Shown: positions 1 to 12,215, counted from the stretch's first letter. The stretch is 64,000 nucleotides of DNA from Methylobacterium hispanicum (GCF_022179285.1 NZ_BPQO01000002.1:62001-126000), one strand, 5' to 3'. A program made the numbers and translations. The notes: a model not told the origin generated them from the letters alone.

Positions 1-985
1 CGGCCATGGCCTGGTACATCATCGAGCCGTCGAGGTTGAACGAGTAGCCGAGCGGCAGCACGAAGCCCGTCACCCGCGGGCGCACGCCGAAGCGCTCGAG
101 CACCTCCACGGTCCGCGGGAAGGCGGCCTCGCTGCTGGCCGTCGAGAAGGCCAGGATCATCGGCGCGCGCAGGAGGCGCAGCAGGCGCACCACGCCGCGT
201 CCCAGCACCGCCCAGCCGGCGCCGATCAGCACCAGCCAGAGCACGGCGAGGCCCGCGTAGAAGCTCGCGATGAACTTGCCGTAATCGACGAGGACGCCGA
301 GGCCCTGGACGGTGACCACCGCGGCGATCGCCGCGAAGACGGCGACCGGCGCCAGCCGCATCACCGCGTCCGTGACCTTGAACATCACACGGGCGAGACC
401 CTCCAGCAGCGCCACCATCGGCTCGCCGTAGCGCCGGTCGATCGTGCTGAGGCCGAAGCCGAAGAAGATCGAGAAGACGAGGATCTGCAGCACCTCGTTG
501 CCGGCCATGGCCGAGACGATGCTGGTCGGAAAGACGTGGGTGAGGAAGTCCCGCAGGTTCAGCGAGGCGGCCTTCAGGCCGGTCTGCGCGCCGGCATCCG
601 GCAGCGGCAGGGCGAGGCCGGCGCCCGGCTGGAACAGGTTCGCGGTGATCAGACCGAGGGTCAGCGAGACGACCGAGGCGGTGAGGAACCAGCCCATGGC
701 GAGGGCCGCCACGCGGCCGACCGAGCGGGCGTCCCCGAAGCTCGCGATGCCGGCGACGATCGTGGCGAAGACCAGCGGCGCGATGATCATCTTGATCAGG
801 CGCAGGAAGATGTCGGTGACCAGGGTGAAATGGGCGGCGAGGGCCTTCGCCTCCTCGGGTCCGGCCGCCTGCCCGTGCAGGACGGCGCCGACCAGGATGC
901 CGAGCAGCAGCCCGATCCCCGTATAGAGGGTGAGCCGGCCGGATCTCGACCGCTCGGAATCCTGTGCTGTATCGGCGTGCGTCAT
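1..985 (-). CDS. Dicarboxylate/amino acid:cation symporter (DctA-like), C-terminus cut by window edge
   Basis: An inner-membrane secondary transporter that would import C4-dicarboxylates or acidic amino acids with H+ or Na+. About 328 residues are visible from the start; the C-terminus lies beyond base 1. The first helix, the FLRLIKMIIAPLVFATIVAG segment near residue 60 and the PLGYSFNLDGSMMY signature near the cut are typical of the DAACS family. The ATG at 983-985 has a good GGGAGGA ribosome site six bases upstream. It lies 84 bases downstream of aspartase on the same strand, so the pair probably takes up aspartate or fumarate and interconverts them. Substrate is inferred from family and context, so no gene symbol is given. 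Confidence 0.9.
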   Translation of the reverse strand, partial: MTHADTAQDSERSRSGRLTLYTGIGLLLGILVGAVLHGQAAGPEEAKALAAHFTLVTDIFLRLIKMIIAPLVFATIVAGIASFGDARSVGRVAALAMGWFLTASVVSLTLGLITANLFQPGAGLALPLPDAGAQTGLKAASLNLRDFLTHVFPTSIVSAMAGNEVLQILVFSIFFGFGLSTIDRRYGEPMVALLEGLARVMFKVTDAVMRLAPVAVFAAIAAVVTVQGLGVLVDYGKFIASFYAGLAVLWLVLIGAGWAVLGRGVVRLLRLLRAPMILAFSTASSEAAFPRTVEVLERFGVRPRVTGFVLPLGYSFNLDGSMMYQAMA

Positions 986-1069
986 CGTTCGTCCTCCCGT
1001 TGCGTGGTGCTGGATTGAAGGGCGGGATCCGGCCGCTGGCGTCGCGGACACGGATCCCGGGATGGTCGG

Positions 1070-2542
1070 TCAGGCCGCCGCGATGGCCTGGGCGATGGCC
1101 GGATCCAGGGCCTGCGGACGCGTCAGCCGGTCGGGCTGGAGCACCGCGTCGAGCTGCTCGCGTGCCATCAGGCCCTTCTCGAGCACCAGTTCGTAGACGC
1201 CGCGACCGGTCGCGTGCGCCTCCAGGGCGACGGCGGTGGCGTTGCGGTAGCCGATATAGGGATTGAGCGCGGTCACGATCCCGATCGACTGCTCGACGCC
1301 GGCGCGCAGCCGCTCGCGGTTGGCCGTGATGCCCCGCACGCAGTGCCGGTCGAGGGTGCGGCAGGCCGCCTCGAGATGTGCGAAGCTGCGGAACAGGCTG
1401 TAGGCGATCACCGGCTCGAAGGCGTTGAGCTGGAGCTGGCCGGCCTCGGCCGCGAAGCTGATCGTGACGTCGTTGCCGATCACCTCGAAGGCCACTTGGT
1501 TCACCACCTCGGGGATCACCGGGTTGACCTTGCCGGGCATGATCGAGGAGCCGGCCTGCCGGGCCGGCAGGTTGATCTCGCCGAAGCCCGCGCGCGGGCC
1601 GCTGGAGAGCAGGCGCAGGTCGTTGCAGGTCTTGGAGAGCTTCACGGCCACCCGCTTCAGCACGCCTGAGACCTGCACGAAGGCGCCGCAATCCTGGGTC
1701 GCCTCGACCAGATCCTCAGCCGTAACGAGCGGGATGCCGGTGATCTCCGCGAGCCGTTCGCGCACCAGCGCCGCGTAGAGCGGGTGCGCGGTGATGCCGG
1801 TGCCGATGGCGGTCGCGCCCATGTTGATCTCGCGGATCAGCAACTCGGCCTCGCCGAGCCGCGCCTCGTCCTCGGCAAGCATGCGCGCGTAGGTGCCGAA
1901 TTCCTGGCCGAGCGTCATCGGCACCGCGTCCTGCAGCTGGGTGCGGCCCATCTTGAGCACGTCGGCGAATTCGGCGGCCTTCCCCGCGAAGCTGCCGCGC
2001 AGGTCCGACATCGCGGCGACCAGCCGGCGGATCGCGCCGATGCCGGCGATCTTCAGCGCGGTCGGGTACACGTCGTTGGTGCTCTGGCCCATGTTGACGT
2101 GCTCGTTCGGGTGCAGGTGCCCGTAGGCGCCGCGCTCGTGGCCGAGGATCTCCAGCGCCCGATTGGCTATGACCTCGTTGGCGTTCATGTTGGTCGAGGT
2201 GCCGGCCCCGCCCTGGATCAGGTCGACCACGAACTGGTCGTGCAGGGCGCCGGCGCGGACCTCCTCGCAGGCCGCGACGATCGCCGCGCAGCGCGTCCCG
2301 TCGAGGAGGCCGAGCTCGCGGTTGGCGAGCGCGGCCGCCTGCTTGATCGCGGCGAGCGCCCGGATCAGGTCCGGGCAGGTGGCGAGGGTGGTGCCGGTGA
2401 TCGGGAAGTTCTCGACCGCCCGCAGGGTGTGAATGCCCCAGTAGGCCGCCTGCGGAACCTCGCGGTCGCCCAGCAGGTCGTGCTCGGTGCGGGTCGGAGC
2501 GCTTCGGGAGGCATCTTGGGGACCTTGGGCGATCTCAGGCAC
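1070..2542 (-). CDS. aspA: Aspartate ammonia-lyase (aspartase)
   Basis: Deaminates L-aspartate to fumarate and ammonia in the cytoplasm. The 490-residue product opens with the aspartase-type HDLLGDREVPQAAYWGIHT segment. It carries the superfamily signature GSSIMPGKVNPVIPE, which holds the catalytic-loop serine. The frame stays open upstream to 2740, but the GTG at 2540-2542 follows a strong GAGGAG site and gives the usual family length, so it was chosen. A LysR gene lies upstream and a DctA-like symporter downstream, all on the same strand, which points to an aspartate or dicarboxylate utilisation unit. Fumarase C is the main alternative, but the N-terminal motif favours aspartase. Confidence 0.93.
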   Translation of the reverse strand: MPEIAQGPQDASRSAPTRTEHDLLGDREVPQAAYWGIHTLRAVENFPITGTTLATCPDLIRALAAIKQAAALANRELGLLDGTRCAAIVAACEEVRAGALHDQFVVDLIQGGAGTSTNMNANEVIANRALEILGHERGAYGHLHPNEHVNMGQSTNDVYPTALKIAGIGAIRRLVAAMSDLRGSFAGKAAEFADVLKMGRTQLQDAVPMTLGQEFGTYARMLAEDEARLGEAELLIREINMGATAIGTGITAHPLYAALVRERLAEITGIPLVTAEDLVEATQDCGAFVQVSGVLKRVAVKLSKTCNDLRLLSSGPRAGFGEINLPARQAGSSIMPGKVNPVIPEVVNQVAFEVIGNDVTISFAAEAGQLQLNAFEPVIAYSLFRSFAHLEAACRTLDRHCVRGITANRERLRAGVEQSIGIVTALNPYIGYRNATAVALEAHATGRGVYELVLEKGLMAREQLDAVLQPDRLTRPQALDPAIAQAIAAA

Positions 2543-2758
2543 AGCTCTCTCCTCGCGCGCGGAAGCGTTCCAGCGCGCCGTGTGGCAGGACGGGCAGGGG
2601 CGAGCGACCGGGCCGCGGGGGCGCGGCCGCTCCGGATGGTGCGGGGTGAACCGTCGGCGCGGCCCGCCCGACCCCCGGGGGCCGGCGGCTGCGCTCGACC
2701 GGACGGCGCCTGGATAATCCCGGGCCGCGCGGGCGGCCAATGCTAGTTGCGACCGAAA

Positions 2759-3658
2759 CTATTCCGCATCGGAATAATCTTGCACCGCATCCGCGGCGGC
2801 CGCCCAGACGGCGTCGAGGAAGGGCCGGGCGCGCTCGGCGCTGCGGTAAAGCCGGATCTCCATCGGCATCTCGGGGCTGACGATGGCGAGCGCGCCCGCC
2901 GCGATCTCGGGCGCCACGAGGCTGCGGGGCAGCCATGCGACCCCGTGGCCGGCGAGCGCCATGGAGCGCAGGGCCTCGGCCATCGAGTTCTCGTTGGTGT
3001 GGACCGGGTAGGTCGCGGGCGCGCCCTCACGGGCCTGGGCGATGGCGGCGAGCCGGCCCAGGAAGGAGCCGCGGGAATATTGCAGCAGCGGCAGGCGGCC
3101 CTCCCGGTCCGGGACGAGCCCGGCCGGCGCCGCCACCGCCGCGAGGCTGTCGCGCCCCACCACGAGGCAGGGATGGCGCTCGGGGTCGAGCGGGATCGGG
3201 ATGCCCGGATGGTGGTAGGTCAGCAGCAGGTCGTAGCCGCCCTCGACCAGCGCCTGGATGCAGATATTGAAGTTCTCCGGCAGCACCCGGCTGCCCATCG
3301 GCCCGAGGCCGCCCCGGATCGTGCCGAGCCAGCGCGGCAGAAAGGAGAGGCAGAGCGAGTGCAGCGCCGTGATCGTGACCACGGGCAGGCTCGAGCGCTC
3401 GCTGCGGTTGCGGAAGTCGGCCCGGCTGAGGGTGAGGAGACGAACCACCTCCTCGGCGGTCTCGAGGAAGTGGCGCCCGTCCGCCGTGAGCGTGATCGGG
3501 TAGGTGCTGCGGTCGAGGAGCGCCGTACCGAGCCAGACCTCGAGGGAGCGGATACGGCGGCTGAAGGCCGATTGCGTCACGTGCCGCGCCTCCGCCGAGC
3601 GCGAGAAGCTGCGCGTCTCGGCGAGGCTGAGGAAATCCTCGATCCACTTCAGTTCCAT
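2759..3658 (-). CDS. LysR-family transcriptional regulator
   Basis: A 299-residue LysR-type regulator. The N-terminal winged helix-turn-helix is clear (MELKWIEDFLSLAETRSFSR, then VTQSAFSRRIRSLE at about residues 35-50), followed by a ligand-binding domain. The frame is open further upstream, but the conserved family N-terminus begins at the ATG at 3656-3658. No strong ribosome site precedes it. It sits 216 bases upstream of aspA on the same strand and may control aspA and the symporter gene; this is inferred from position only. The opening motif resembles HypT-like members, but the effector cannot be told from sequence. Confidence 0.9.
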   Translation of the reverse strand: MELKWIEDFLSLAETRSFSRSAEARHVTQSAFSRRIRSLEVWLGTALLDRSTYPITLTADGRHFLETAEEVVRLLTLSRADFRNRSERSSLPVVTITALHSLCLSFLPRWLGTIRGGLGPMGSRVLPENFNICIQALVEGGYDLLLTYHHPGIPIPLDPERHPCLVVGRDSLAAVAAPAGLVPDREGRLPLLQYSRGSFLGRLAAIAQAREGAPATYPVHTNENSMAEALRSMALAGHGVAWLPRSLVAPEIAAGALAIVSPEMPMEIRLYRSAERARPFLDAVWAAAADAVQDYSDAE

Positions 3659-3831
3659 CGCCGGCCGGGTCGCGCCAGAAGGTCGAGGACCTTGGAACGC
3701 CAAAAGGGCGGGGGCGGCAAGCGGCCCCGGGCCGTCCGTGTGACAGCGGCGACCTCCGCGACGCGGGCGGATGATCCCAACCGTCCCGAGACGGGCTCGA
3801 CAGGAGAACCGGGCTGCGGCATCCCTGCCGC

Positions 3832-4272
3832 ATGCTGCGCCGCGCCCTCGTCTGCCTCCTCTTCACCGCCGGTCCGGCGCATGCCGACAGCTGCGACGGC
3901 CTCGCCCGGCAGATCGCCCAATCGATCGGCGGCACGGTGGGGCGGCGCTCCGGGCCCAGCATCGACATCCGCGTGCCGGGGGCGATCAAGTTCGACCTGA
4001 CCTGCCGGGCCGAGCCGATCGTGCAGGCGAGCTCCGCCGAGGCGCAGCCCTCGGGAGCCTTCTTCGACGACCTCGCGGTCGCCTCGCAGATCCTCGTCGG
4101 CGAGCCGGCCGCGACCGTGGCCCCGATCATCGCCCGCGCGCACGCCGCCTCGCTCGCCGAGCGGCGCAAATCCTTCATCCAGCAGAACGGCTGGTCGGCG
4201 AGCTGCTACACCGACCCGGGCAGCAGCAGCCTGCGCACCCTCTGCTCGGTCGGGCGCATCCCGCCGGGGTGA
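3832..4272 (+). CDS. Small secreted protein of an ADSCD family (function unknown)
   Basis: 146 residues with a signal peptide of about 18 residues cleaved near AHA/DSCD. The mature part starts with DSCDGLA and keeps four cysteines (SCD, LTCRA, SCYTD, LCSV), so two disulfides are likely in the periplasm. A second protein with the same cysteine register is encoded at 33823-34335, so the two are paralogues. No enzymatic motif was recognised. The start has no clear ribosome site, but the signal peptide fits. It converges on the fae-like gene across a shared hairpin. Confidence 0.75.
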   Translation: MLRRALVCLLFTAGPAHADSCDGLARQIAQSIGGTVGRRSGPSIDIRVPGAIKFDLTCRAEPIVQASSAEAQPSGAFFDDLAVASQILVGEPAATVAPIIARAHAASLAERRKSFIQQNGWSASCYTDPGSSSLRTLCSVGRIPPG

Positions 4273-4295
4273 GACGCGCCGCGCGGGCGCGTCTC
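4271..4295. terminator. Bidirectional hairpin between convergent genes
   Basis: A 10-bp perfect stem, GAGACGCGCC with GGCGCGTCTC, and a 5-base loop. It begins inside the stop codon of the secreted-protein gene and ends 6 bases before the stop of the fae-like gene. There is no U-tract, so efficiency is uncertain, but the placement suits termination from both sides. Confidence 0.5.
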
Positions 4296-4301
4296 GGGCG
4301 A

Positions 4302-4841
4302 TCAATAGTCGATCACGTCCTCGAGCGCGTAGTGCTTTACCGTCTTGCGGTTGGCGATGAGCTCGTCGATCGTGGGCTCGCCCTTCATCGCGCGGGCGAT
4401 GGCGAGCTTGGTCGCCTCGTAGTTGGTGCGGTAGAGGTCCTTGCGATCGACGTTGGGGTCTGCACCGCAGCGCTCGTCGAGCCAGATCATGATGATCATG
4501 CAAAGCTCGTCGAGCCCGTCCTTGGGCAGGATACCCTCGATCACGCAATCGATGATCGCGTCGCCGGTGGCCGCCTGCACGACGCCTCCGAGCAGCTCGG
4601 CATACTCGGCCGTGTGGATCGTGACCTTCGTGGTCATCATGGTGGCCGGGCGCACGAGCTGGTTGAGGTCGCGCACCACGAACATGCGGGTATGGCCCTG
4701 GACCTGCCCCATCATCGAGGCGAAAGCCTGACCCACGGGCCCGCGGACCGAGCCGATCAGCACCTCGGGCATCGCGTCGGTGTACTGCCCCTCGGCGGCG
4801 AGCACGGTGGCCTCGCCGGTGCGGAACCAGATCTCGGACAT
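4302..4841 (-). CDS. Formaldehyde-activating enzyme (Fae) paralogue lacking the catalytic His
   Basis: Fae condenses formaldehyde with tetrahydromethanopterin at the entry to C1 oxidation. This 179-residue protein has the Fae fold signatures: the LIGSVRGPVGQAF segment, TKVTIHTAEYAEL and YEATKLAIARAMKGEP. Where true Fae has the proton-transfer histidine in an AHID motif, this one has AMPE, with Met24 at the His position. It is therefore probably not a normal formaldehyde-activating enzyme but a Fae2/Fae3-like paralogue of unknown role, perhaps C1 sensing or binding. The ATG at 4839-4841 follows an AAGGA site; the upstream in-frame start has none. Confidence 0.85.
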   Translation of the reverse strand: MSEIWFRTGEATVLAAEGQYTDAMPEVLIGSVRGPVGQAFASMMGQVQGHTRMFVVRDLNQLVRPATMMTTKVTIHTAEYAELLGGVVQAATGDAIIDCVIEGILPKDGLDELCMIIMIWLDERCGADPNVDRKDLYRTNYEATKLAIARAMKGEPTIDELIANRKTVKHYALEDVIDY

Positions 4842-5006
4842 GGTCTTTTCCTTGGCGTTGTTCTTGTAGGTGCATCGCGCGAGGCCGCGCGCCGCGTGCG
4901 GGAGAAGCACCGCCGTCGCCGCAGGTCAATCGCCCGGCCCCTGGTCAGGCCCGATTCGATCGGCCATTGAGGCGGAGGTCCTTCGGGGCGGACTCCATCT
5001 GGGACG

Positions 5007-5237
5007 ATGCGGATGCGGCAGCCGGGTCAGGATAGCGAGACAGGCGGCTGGAGCCTCGCCGCCACGCCGGCCGCGGACGGCGTGCGGCTCGAACTCGGGC
5101 TCGCCGATCTGAACGGCGCGCCGGCGACCGCCATCATCACCCTCGACCGGGCCGAGGCCCGCGCCTTCGCCCGGGCTCTGCTCGCCGCCGCGGGCGACGC
5201 GACGGAGCGGACCTTCACCACGCCGCCGGAGGGCTGA
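5007..5237 (+). CDS. Small hypothetical protein
   Basis: 76 residues, not recognised. The region GVRLELGLADLNGAPATAIITLDRAEARAFARALL looks like a folded alpha/beta fragment rather than random GC-rich translation. The stop codon converges on that of the lipoprotein gene with four bases between them, an arrangement seen elsewhere in this window for genuine convergent genes. Either the ATG at 5007 or the one at 5013 could start it. No signal peptide or membrane segment. Confidence 0.5.
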   Translation: MRMRQPGQDSETGGWSLAATPAADGVRLELGLADLNGAPATAIITLDRAEARAFARALLAAAGDATERTFTTPPEG

Positions 5238-5241
5238 GGCC

Positions 5242-5682
5242 TCAGCGCGGCCCGAGGCCCGGATTGAACCGGCCCGGCAGGCGCGGAACGGTGGTGCCGC
5301 GCGGCTCGATCGGCCCGGCGCAGGTGTAGCGGAACTCGGTCTGCAAGTCGCTGAAGACCCGCTCGCCGACGATCTTGCAATCCTCGCGCACGGTCTCGTC
5401 GAGGTAGGTGCGGGCGGCCAGCCGGAAGCGCTCGACCCGCGTGTCGGCCGGGTCGCGCTGGGCGAAGGCCGCGCCGACGCTGCAGCCCGTGACCTCCCGC
5501 AGGGTGTTGGAGACCACGAGCATGCTGCGGCTCTGCCGCTGGTCGTAGACCTCGTAGGGGTCTTTGCAGCCGATCGTCACCACCTGCGGGGTCAGGGCGA
5601 CGTAGGTCTTCGAGATGTAGGCGAAGCCGGTGCAGCCCCCGAGGGAGAGCGTCAGGGCGAGCGCGCCTGCGAGCCGTCGCAT
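5242..5682 (-). CDS. Lipoprotein of unknown function
   Basis: 146 residues. The N-terminus MRRLAGALALTLSLGGC is a classical lipoprotein signal with the lipobox LGGC, so Cys17 should be lipidated. The mature part contains several cysteines (IGCKDPYEVYD, VTGCSVG, REDCKIVGE, YTCAG) and no recognisable enzymatic motif. The ATG at 5680-5682 has a GAAGGAG site about 10 bases upstream, which fixes the start inside a longer open frame. It is downstream of metH on the same strand but behind a likely terminator, so is probably expressed separately. Confidence 0.8.
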   Translation of the reverse strand: MRRLAGALALTLSLGGCTGFAYISKTYVALTPQVVTIGCKDPYEVYDQRQSRSMLVVSNTLREVTGCSVGAAFAQRDPADTRVERFRLAARTYLDETVREDCKIVGERVFSDLQTEFRYTCAGPIEPRGTTVPRLPGRFNPGLGPR

Positions 5683-5789
5683 CGTGGTCGCCACTCCTTC
5701 ACGCGCCCTGAGACAGGCGCATTGAAACGGCTCCGCTTGCCCGGTCAAGCGCCGGCGGGACACAGCGGGTGGATCACGGCCACGGATAG

Positions 5790-5820
5790 CCTCCGGTACC
5801 GCGCGGCGAGGTATCGGAGG
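5790..5820 (-). terminator. Probable metH terminator hairpin
   Basis: Arms CCTCCGGTACC (5790-5800) and GGTATCGGAGG (5810-5820) pair over 11 positions, one of them G-U, with a 9-base loop. It lies 14 bases past the metH stop in the direction of transcription. There is no T-run. Confidence 0.5.
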
Positions 5821-5834
5821 ATAAGATCTAAATC

Positions 5835-9587
<3,753 letters not shown>

Positions 9588-9677
9588 GTCAGCTTTCTCG
9601 ATCGTCCGGCGCGGATATGCACCGAACCGAGGATGAAGTCAGGGGCGGCAGTCGCCAGGGGCGGCGGTCGCGGGCGA

Positions 9678-10598
9678 TCAGGCGGCCTTGGCGGTAGCCG
9701 CCTTCGGCGCCTGCCCGCGCAGGCCGAGCAGGTGGCAGATCGCGTAGACGAGGTCGGAGCGGTTCATCGAGTAGAAGTGGAAGTCCTGCACGCCCTCGTC
9801 CACGAGGTCGATGACCTGCTCGGCCGCCACCGCGGCCGCGACGAGGCGGCGGGTCTCGACGTCGTTCTCCAAACCCTCGAAGCGCGCGGCCAGCCAGTAG
9901 GGCACCGAGGCGCCGGCCCGGCGGGCGAAGTTGGCCGCCGCCTTGAAGTTCTGCACCGGCAGGATGCCCGGAAGGATCGGGATCTCGATGCCCGCCGCTC
10001 GCACCTTGTCGCGGTAGCGCAGGTAGGTCTCGTTCTCGAAGAAGAACTGGGTGATCGCCTGGTCGGCCCCGGCATCGACCTTGGCCTTCAGGGCGTCGAT
10101 GTCGGCCTCCAGGCTCGCGGCCTCCGGATGCTTCTCCGGATAGGCCGAGACCGAGACCTGGAAGTCTCCGATGCGCTTGATGCCGGCCACGAGCTCCGCG
10201 GTCGTGGCGTAGCCGCCGGGATGGGGCCGGTAGGCATGGCCGACGCCCTCGGCCGGGTCGCCGCGCAGCGCCACGATGTGGCGCACGCCCGCGTCCCAGT
10301 AGGACTGCACCACCGCGTCGACCTCCTCCTTCGTCGCGTCGACGCAGGTGAGGTGGGCGGCGGGCTTCAGGCCGGTCTCGCGCACCATGCGGGCGACGGT
10401 GTTGTGCGTGCGCTCGCGGGTCGAGCCGCCGGCGCCGTAGGTCACGGAGACGAATTTCGGCTGGAGCGGCGCGAGCCGCTCGATCGAGGACCAGAGGATC
10501 GTCTCCATCTCCTCGGTCTTCGGGGGGAAGAACTCGATCGAGACGCGGATCGGGCGGTAGCCGTCGCGGCTGGCGCGATGGTGGGAGGCGGTGGGCAT
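9678..10598 (-). CDS. metF: Methylenetetrahydrofolate reductase
   Basis: Reduces 5,10-methylene-THF to 5-methyl-THF, the methyl donor for MetH. It has 306 residues and a flavin TIM barrel. The catalytic glutamate lies in VSIEFFPPKTEEM (Glu22), and SVTYGAGGSTRERT, HLTCVDAT and ALRGDPAEG are classical family segments. It sits 47 bases after the ArsR-methyltransferase gene and 90 bases before metH on the same strand. The operon therefore couples methyl-THF formation to its use. Confidence 0.97.
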   Translation of the reverse strand: MPTASHHRASRDGYRPIRVSIEFFPPKTEEMETILWSSIERLAPLQPKFVSVTYGAGGSTRERTHNTVARMVRETGLKPAAHLTCVDATKEEVDAVVQSYWDAGVRHIVALRGDPAEGVGHAYRPHPGGYATTAELVAGIKRIGDFQVSVSAYPEKHPEAASLEADIDALKAKVDAGADQAITQFFFENETYLRYRDKVRAAGIEIPILPGILPVQNFKAAANFARRAGASVPYWLAARFEGLENDVETRRLVAAAVAAEQVIDLVDEGVQDFHFYSMNRSDLVYAICHLLGLRGQAPKAATAKAA

Positions 10599-10645
10599 GG
10601 AGGCGTCCTCTATGTCGTCGGTTCGGACGTGTGTCGGAAAGCGGT

Positions 10646-11662
10646 TCAGGCGACGGCGCGGGCGAGGGCGGGCGTCGTCTCCAATGGGGGGCGCGCGTCG
10701 TCCTGGGCGAGCCAGAGCGTGACGGTGAGCTGGCCCTGCTCGGCCGGGGCGAGGTCGCGGGTCGCGATCCCGCCGAGACCCGCCTCGCTGAGCCAGCCGG
10801 AGACCTGATCGGCCGCGAAGCCGAGGCGCCGGTGGGCCTGCGACTCGCGCAGGAACTCGAGGTCGTGCGGCGCGAAATCCACCACGAGCAGACGCCCGCC
10901 CGGGGCCACGAGGCGGGCGGCCTCGCGCAGCGCGCGCGCCGGGTCATCGAGGTAGTGCAGCACCTGATGAACCACCACGAGGTCGAAGCTCGCCCGGGCG
11001 AAGGGCGGGGCGTGGATGTCGCCCTGGCGCAGATCGACCCGGGCGAGGCCTGCGCGCTCCAGGTTGGCGCGGGCGACCGACAGCATGGCGTGGCTCGAAT
11101 CGAGCCCGGTCGCCCGCTCGGCCCTGGGCGCGAGCAGACCGAGCATCCGGCCGGTTCCGGTGCCGAGGTCGATCAGGTTGCGGATCGGGCGCTGGCCCAG
11201 CGTGTCGAGCACCGCCGCCTCGACGGTGGCCTCCGGCACGTGCAGCGAGCGCAGCTCGTCCCATTTGGGCGCGAGCCGGGCGAAGAAGGTCTGTGCGGCG
11301 TCCGCGCGCTGCGCGCGCACACCGTCGAGCCGGGCCCGGTCCTCGGAGAGCGGCGGGCCGGCGCGCTCCAGCCCGGCGATCAGCGGATCGACGAGGCCGG
11401 CGCGAGTCTCGCAGAGGCGAAAGAAGGCCCAGGCGCCCTCGCGGTGGCGCTCGACCAGGCCCGCCTCGACCAAGAGCTTGAGGTGGCGCGAGATGCGCGG
11501 CTGCGACTGGCCCAGGATGTCGGTGAGGTCGGAGACCGAGAGCTCGCCCTCGGCCAGCAGCGCCAGGATGCGCAGGCGCGTCTCCTCGGCCGCGGCGCGG
11601 AGCACGCCGAGCGCGTGAGGGAACGAGACTGCGGCGGGCGCCTGCGCGCGTTCGAGAGACAT
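10646..11662 (-). CDS. ArsR-type regulator fused to a SAM-dependent methyltransferase domain (SahR-like)
   Basis: 338 residues. Residues 18-95 form an ArsR winged helix (LRILALLAEGELSVSDLTDI, then QPRISRHLKLLVEAGLV as recognition helix and wing). Residues about 125-310 form a class I methyltransferase fold with the SAM motif LIDLGTGTGRMLG (163-175). Fused regulators of this design, including the SahR family, are known to sense SAM or S-adenosylhomocysteine and control methionine-cycle genes. As first gene of the metF-metH operon it most likely represses its own operon. The ATG at 11660-11662 lies inside a perfect palindrome and has no ribosome site, so the mRNA may be leaderless. Confidence 0.92.
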   Translation of the reverse strand: MSLERAQAPAAVSFPHALGVLRAAAEETRLRILALLAEGELSVSDLTDILGQSQPRISRHLKLLVEAGLVERHREGAWAFFRLCETRAGLVDPLIAGLERAGPPLSEDRARLDGVRAQRADAAQTFFARLAPKWDELRSLHVPEATVEAAVLDTLGQRPIRNLIDLGTGTGRMLGLLAPRAERATGLDSSHAMLSVARANLERAGLARVDLRQGDIHAPPFARASFDLVVVHQVLHYLDDPARALREAARLVAPGGRLLVVDFAPHDLEFLRESQAHRRLGFAADQVSGWLSEAGLGGIATRDLAPAEQGQLTVTLWLAQDDARPPLETTPALARAVA

Positions 11663-11677
11663 AAAGATATCTTTATG
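11660..11677. promoter_or_regulatory. Perfect 18-bp palindrome, probable operator of the met operon
   Basis: CATAAAGATATCTTTATG reads identically on both strands. It is AT-rich in very GC-rich surroundings, and its last three bases on the minus strand are the regulator's start codon. ArsR proteins bind such 16-20 bp palindromes. The inferred role is autorepression of the regulator-metF-metH transcript. Confidence 0.8.
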
Positions 11678-11924
11678 TTCGTTTGGAAGCCGGCGCAAGC
11701 GCCTTTTCGCGGCTGTGGTCGCAGGATCCGCCTTCCTCCGGTCTGGCCGAGAAGCCAGCCGCAATTTCCGGTTCGGGCGAGAACCGCACCGCACCCTTCT
11801 CCCATATCCCGGCGGCGCCGGGGCGCCACCATTCGAGGCCGATCCGCTCCGGGCCCTCGGTCGGGCGACCGGGTATCGATGGTTGCGCCGGCGGCCCTGG
11901 TGGAACGCGGTGTCGGTCCTTCGC

Positions 11925-12215
11925 GCCGGGCGCTTCCGGCGCAACCTCGTGGAGCCGGGCGAGCCCGAGCCCGCCGGGCAGACACGCGTCGATGACCGGA
12001 CTGCGGAAGGGCAGGGCCGGGGACATCCTCGGGCGGCGCGTGCCGGGCTGGCGGCGCCGCGATGCGCGCGGCAGGATGTGACGAGAGAGCCGAGCCCTGA
12101 GGGAGACGTGCTGGAGCGGGCCGCCCCCCGGTCCGATGCGTCGCGCCAGCTCTTCAAACCCGCCGGCCGGAAGCAGCCACGCGATTGCTTCGGCCACTGA
12201 ACGAACGAAGAACAT
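11925..12215 (-). pseudogene. imuA: Probable imuA remnant (SOS mutagenesis cassette)
   Basis: No intact gene fills 11680-12380. On the minus strand the frame from the ATG at 12213-12215 contains SLRARLSRHI and then VIDACLPGGLGLARLHEVAP (about residues 38-93). This matches the N-terminal pattern of ImuA, the RecA-like partner of the ImuB-DnaE2 mutasome. After this segment the reading frame loses resemblance to the family, and neither imuB nor dnaE2 follows; the ArsR-methyltransferase gene does. A perfect alphaproteobacterial LexA box overlaps the start. The alternative is a chance resemblance in a GC-rich frame; the LexA box makes that less likely. Confidence 0.4.
12199..12213 (-). promoter_or_regulatory. 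LexA box (GTTC-N7-GTTC)
   Basis: On the minus strand GTTC TTCGTTC GTTC is an exact match to the alphaproteobacterial LexA operator. It overlaps the putative start codon (ATGTTC) of the imuA-like remnant, an unusual but effective position for a repressor site. Confidence 0.6.

Noticed and set aside
11715..12200. 161-codon plus-strand frame opposite the imuA remnant
   Set aside because: Arg/Pro-rich, no ribosome site and no recognisable motif; probably an antisense shadow.
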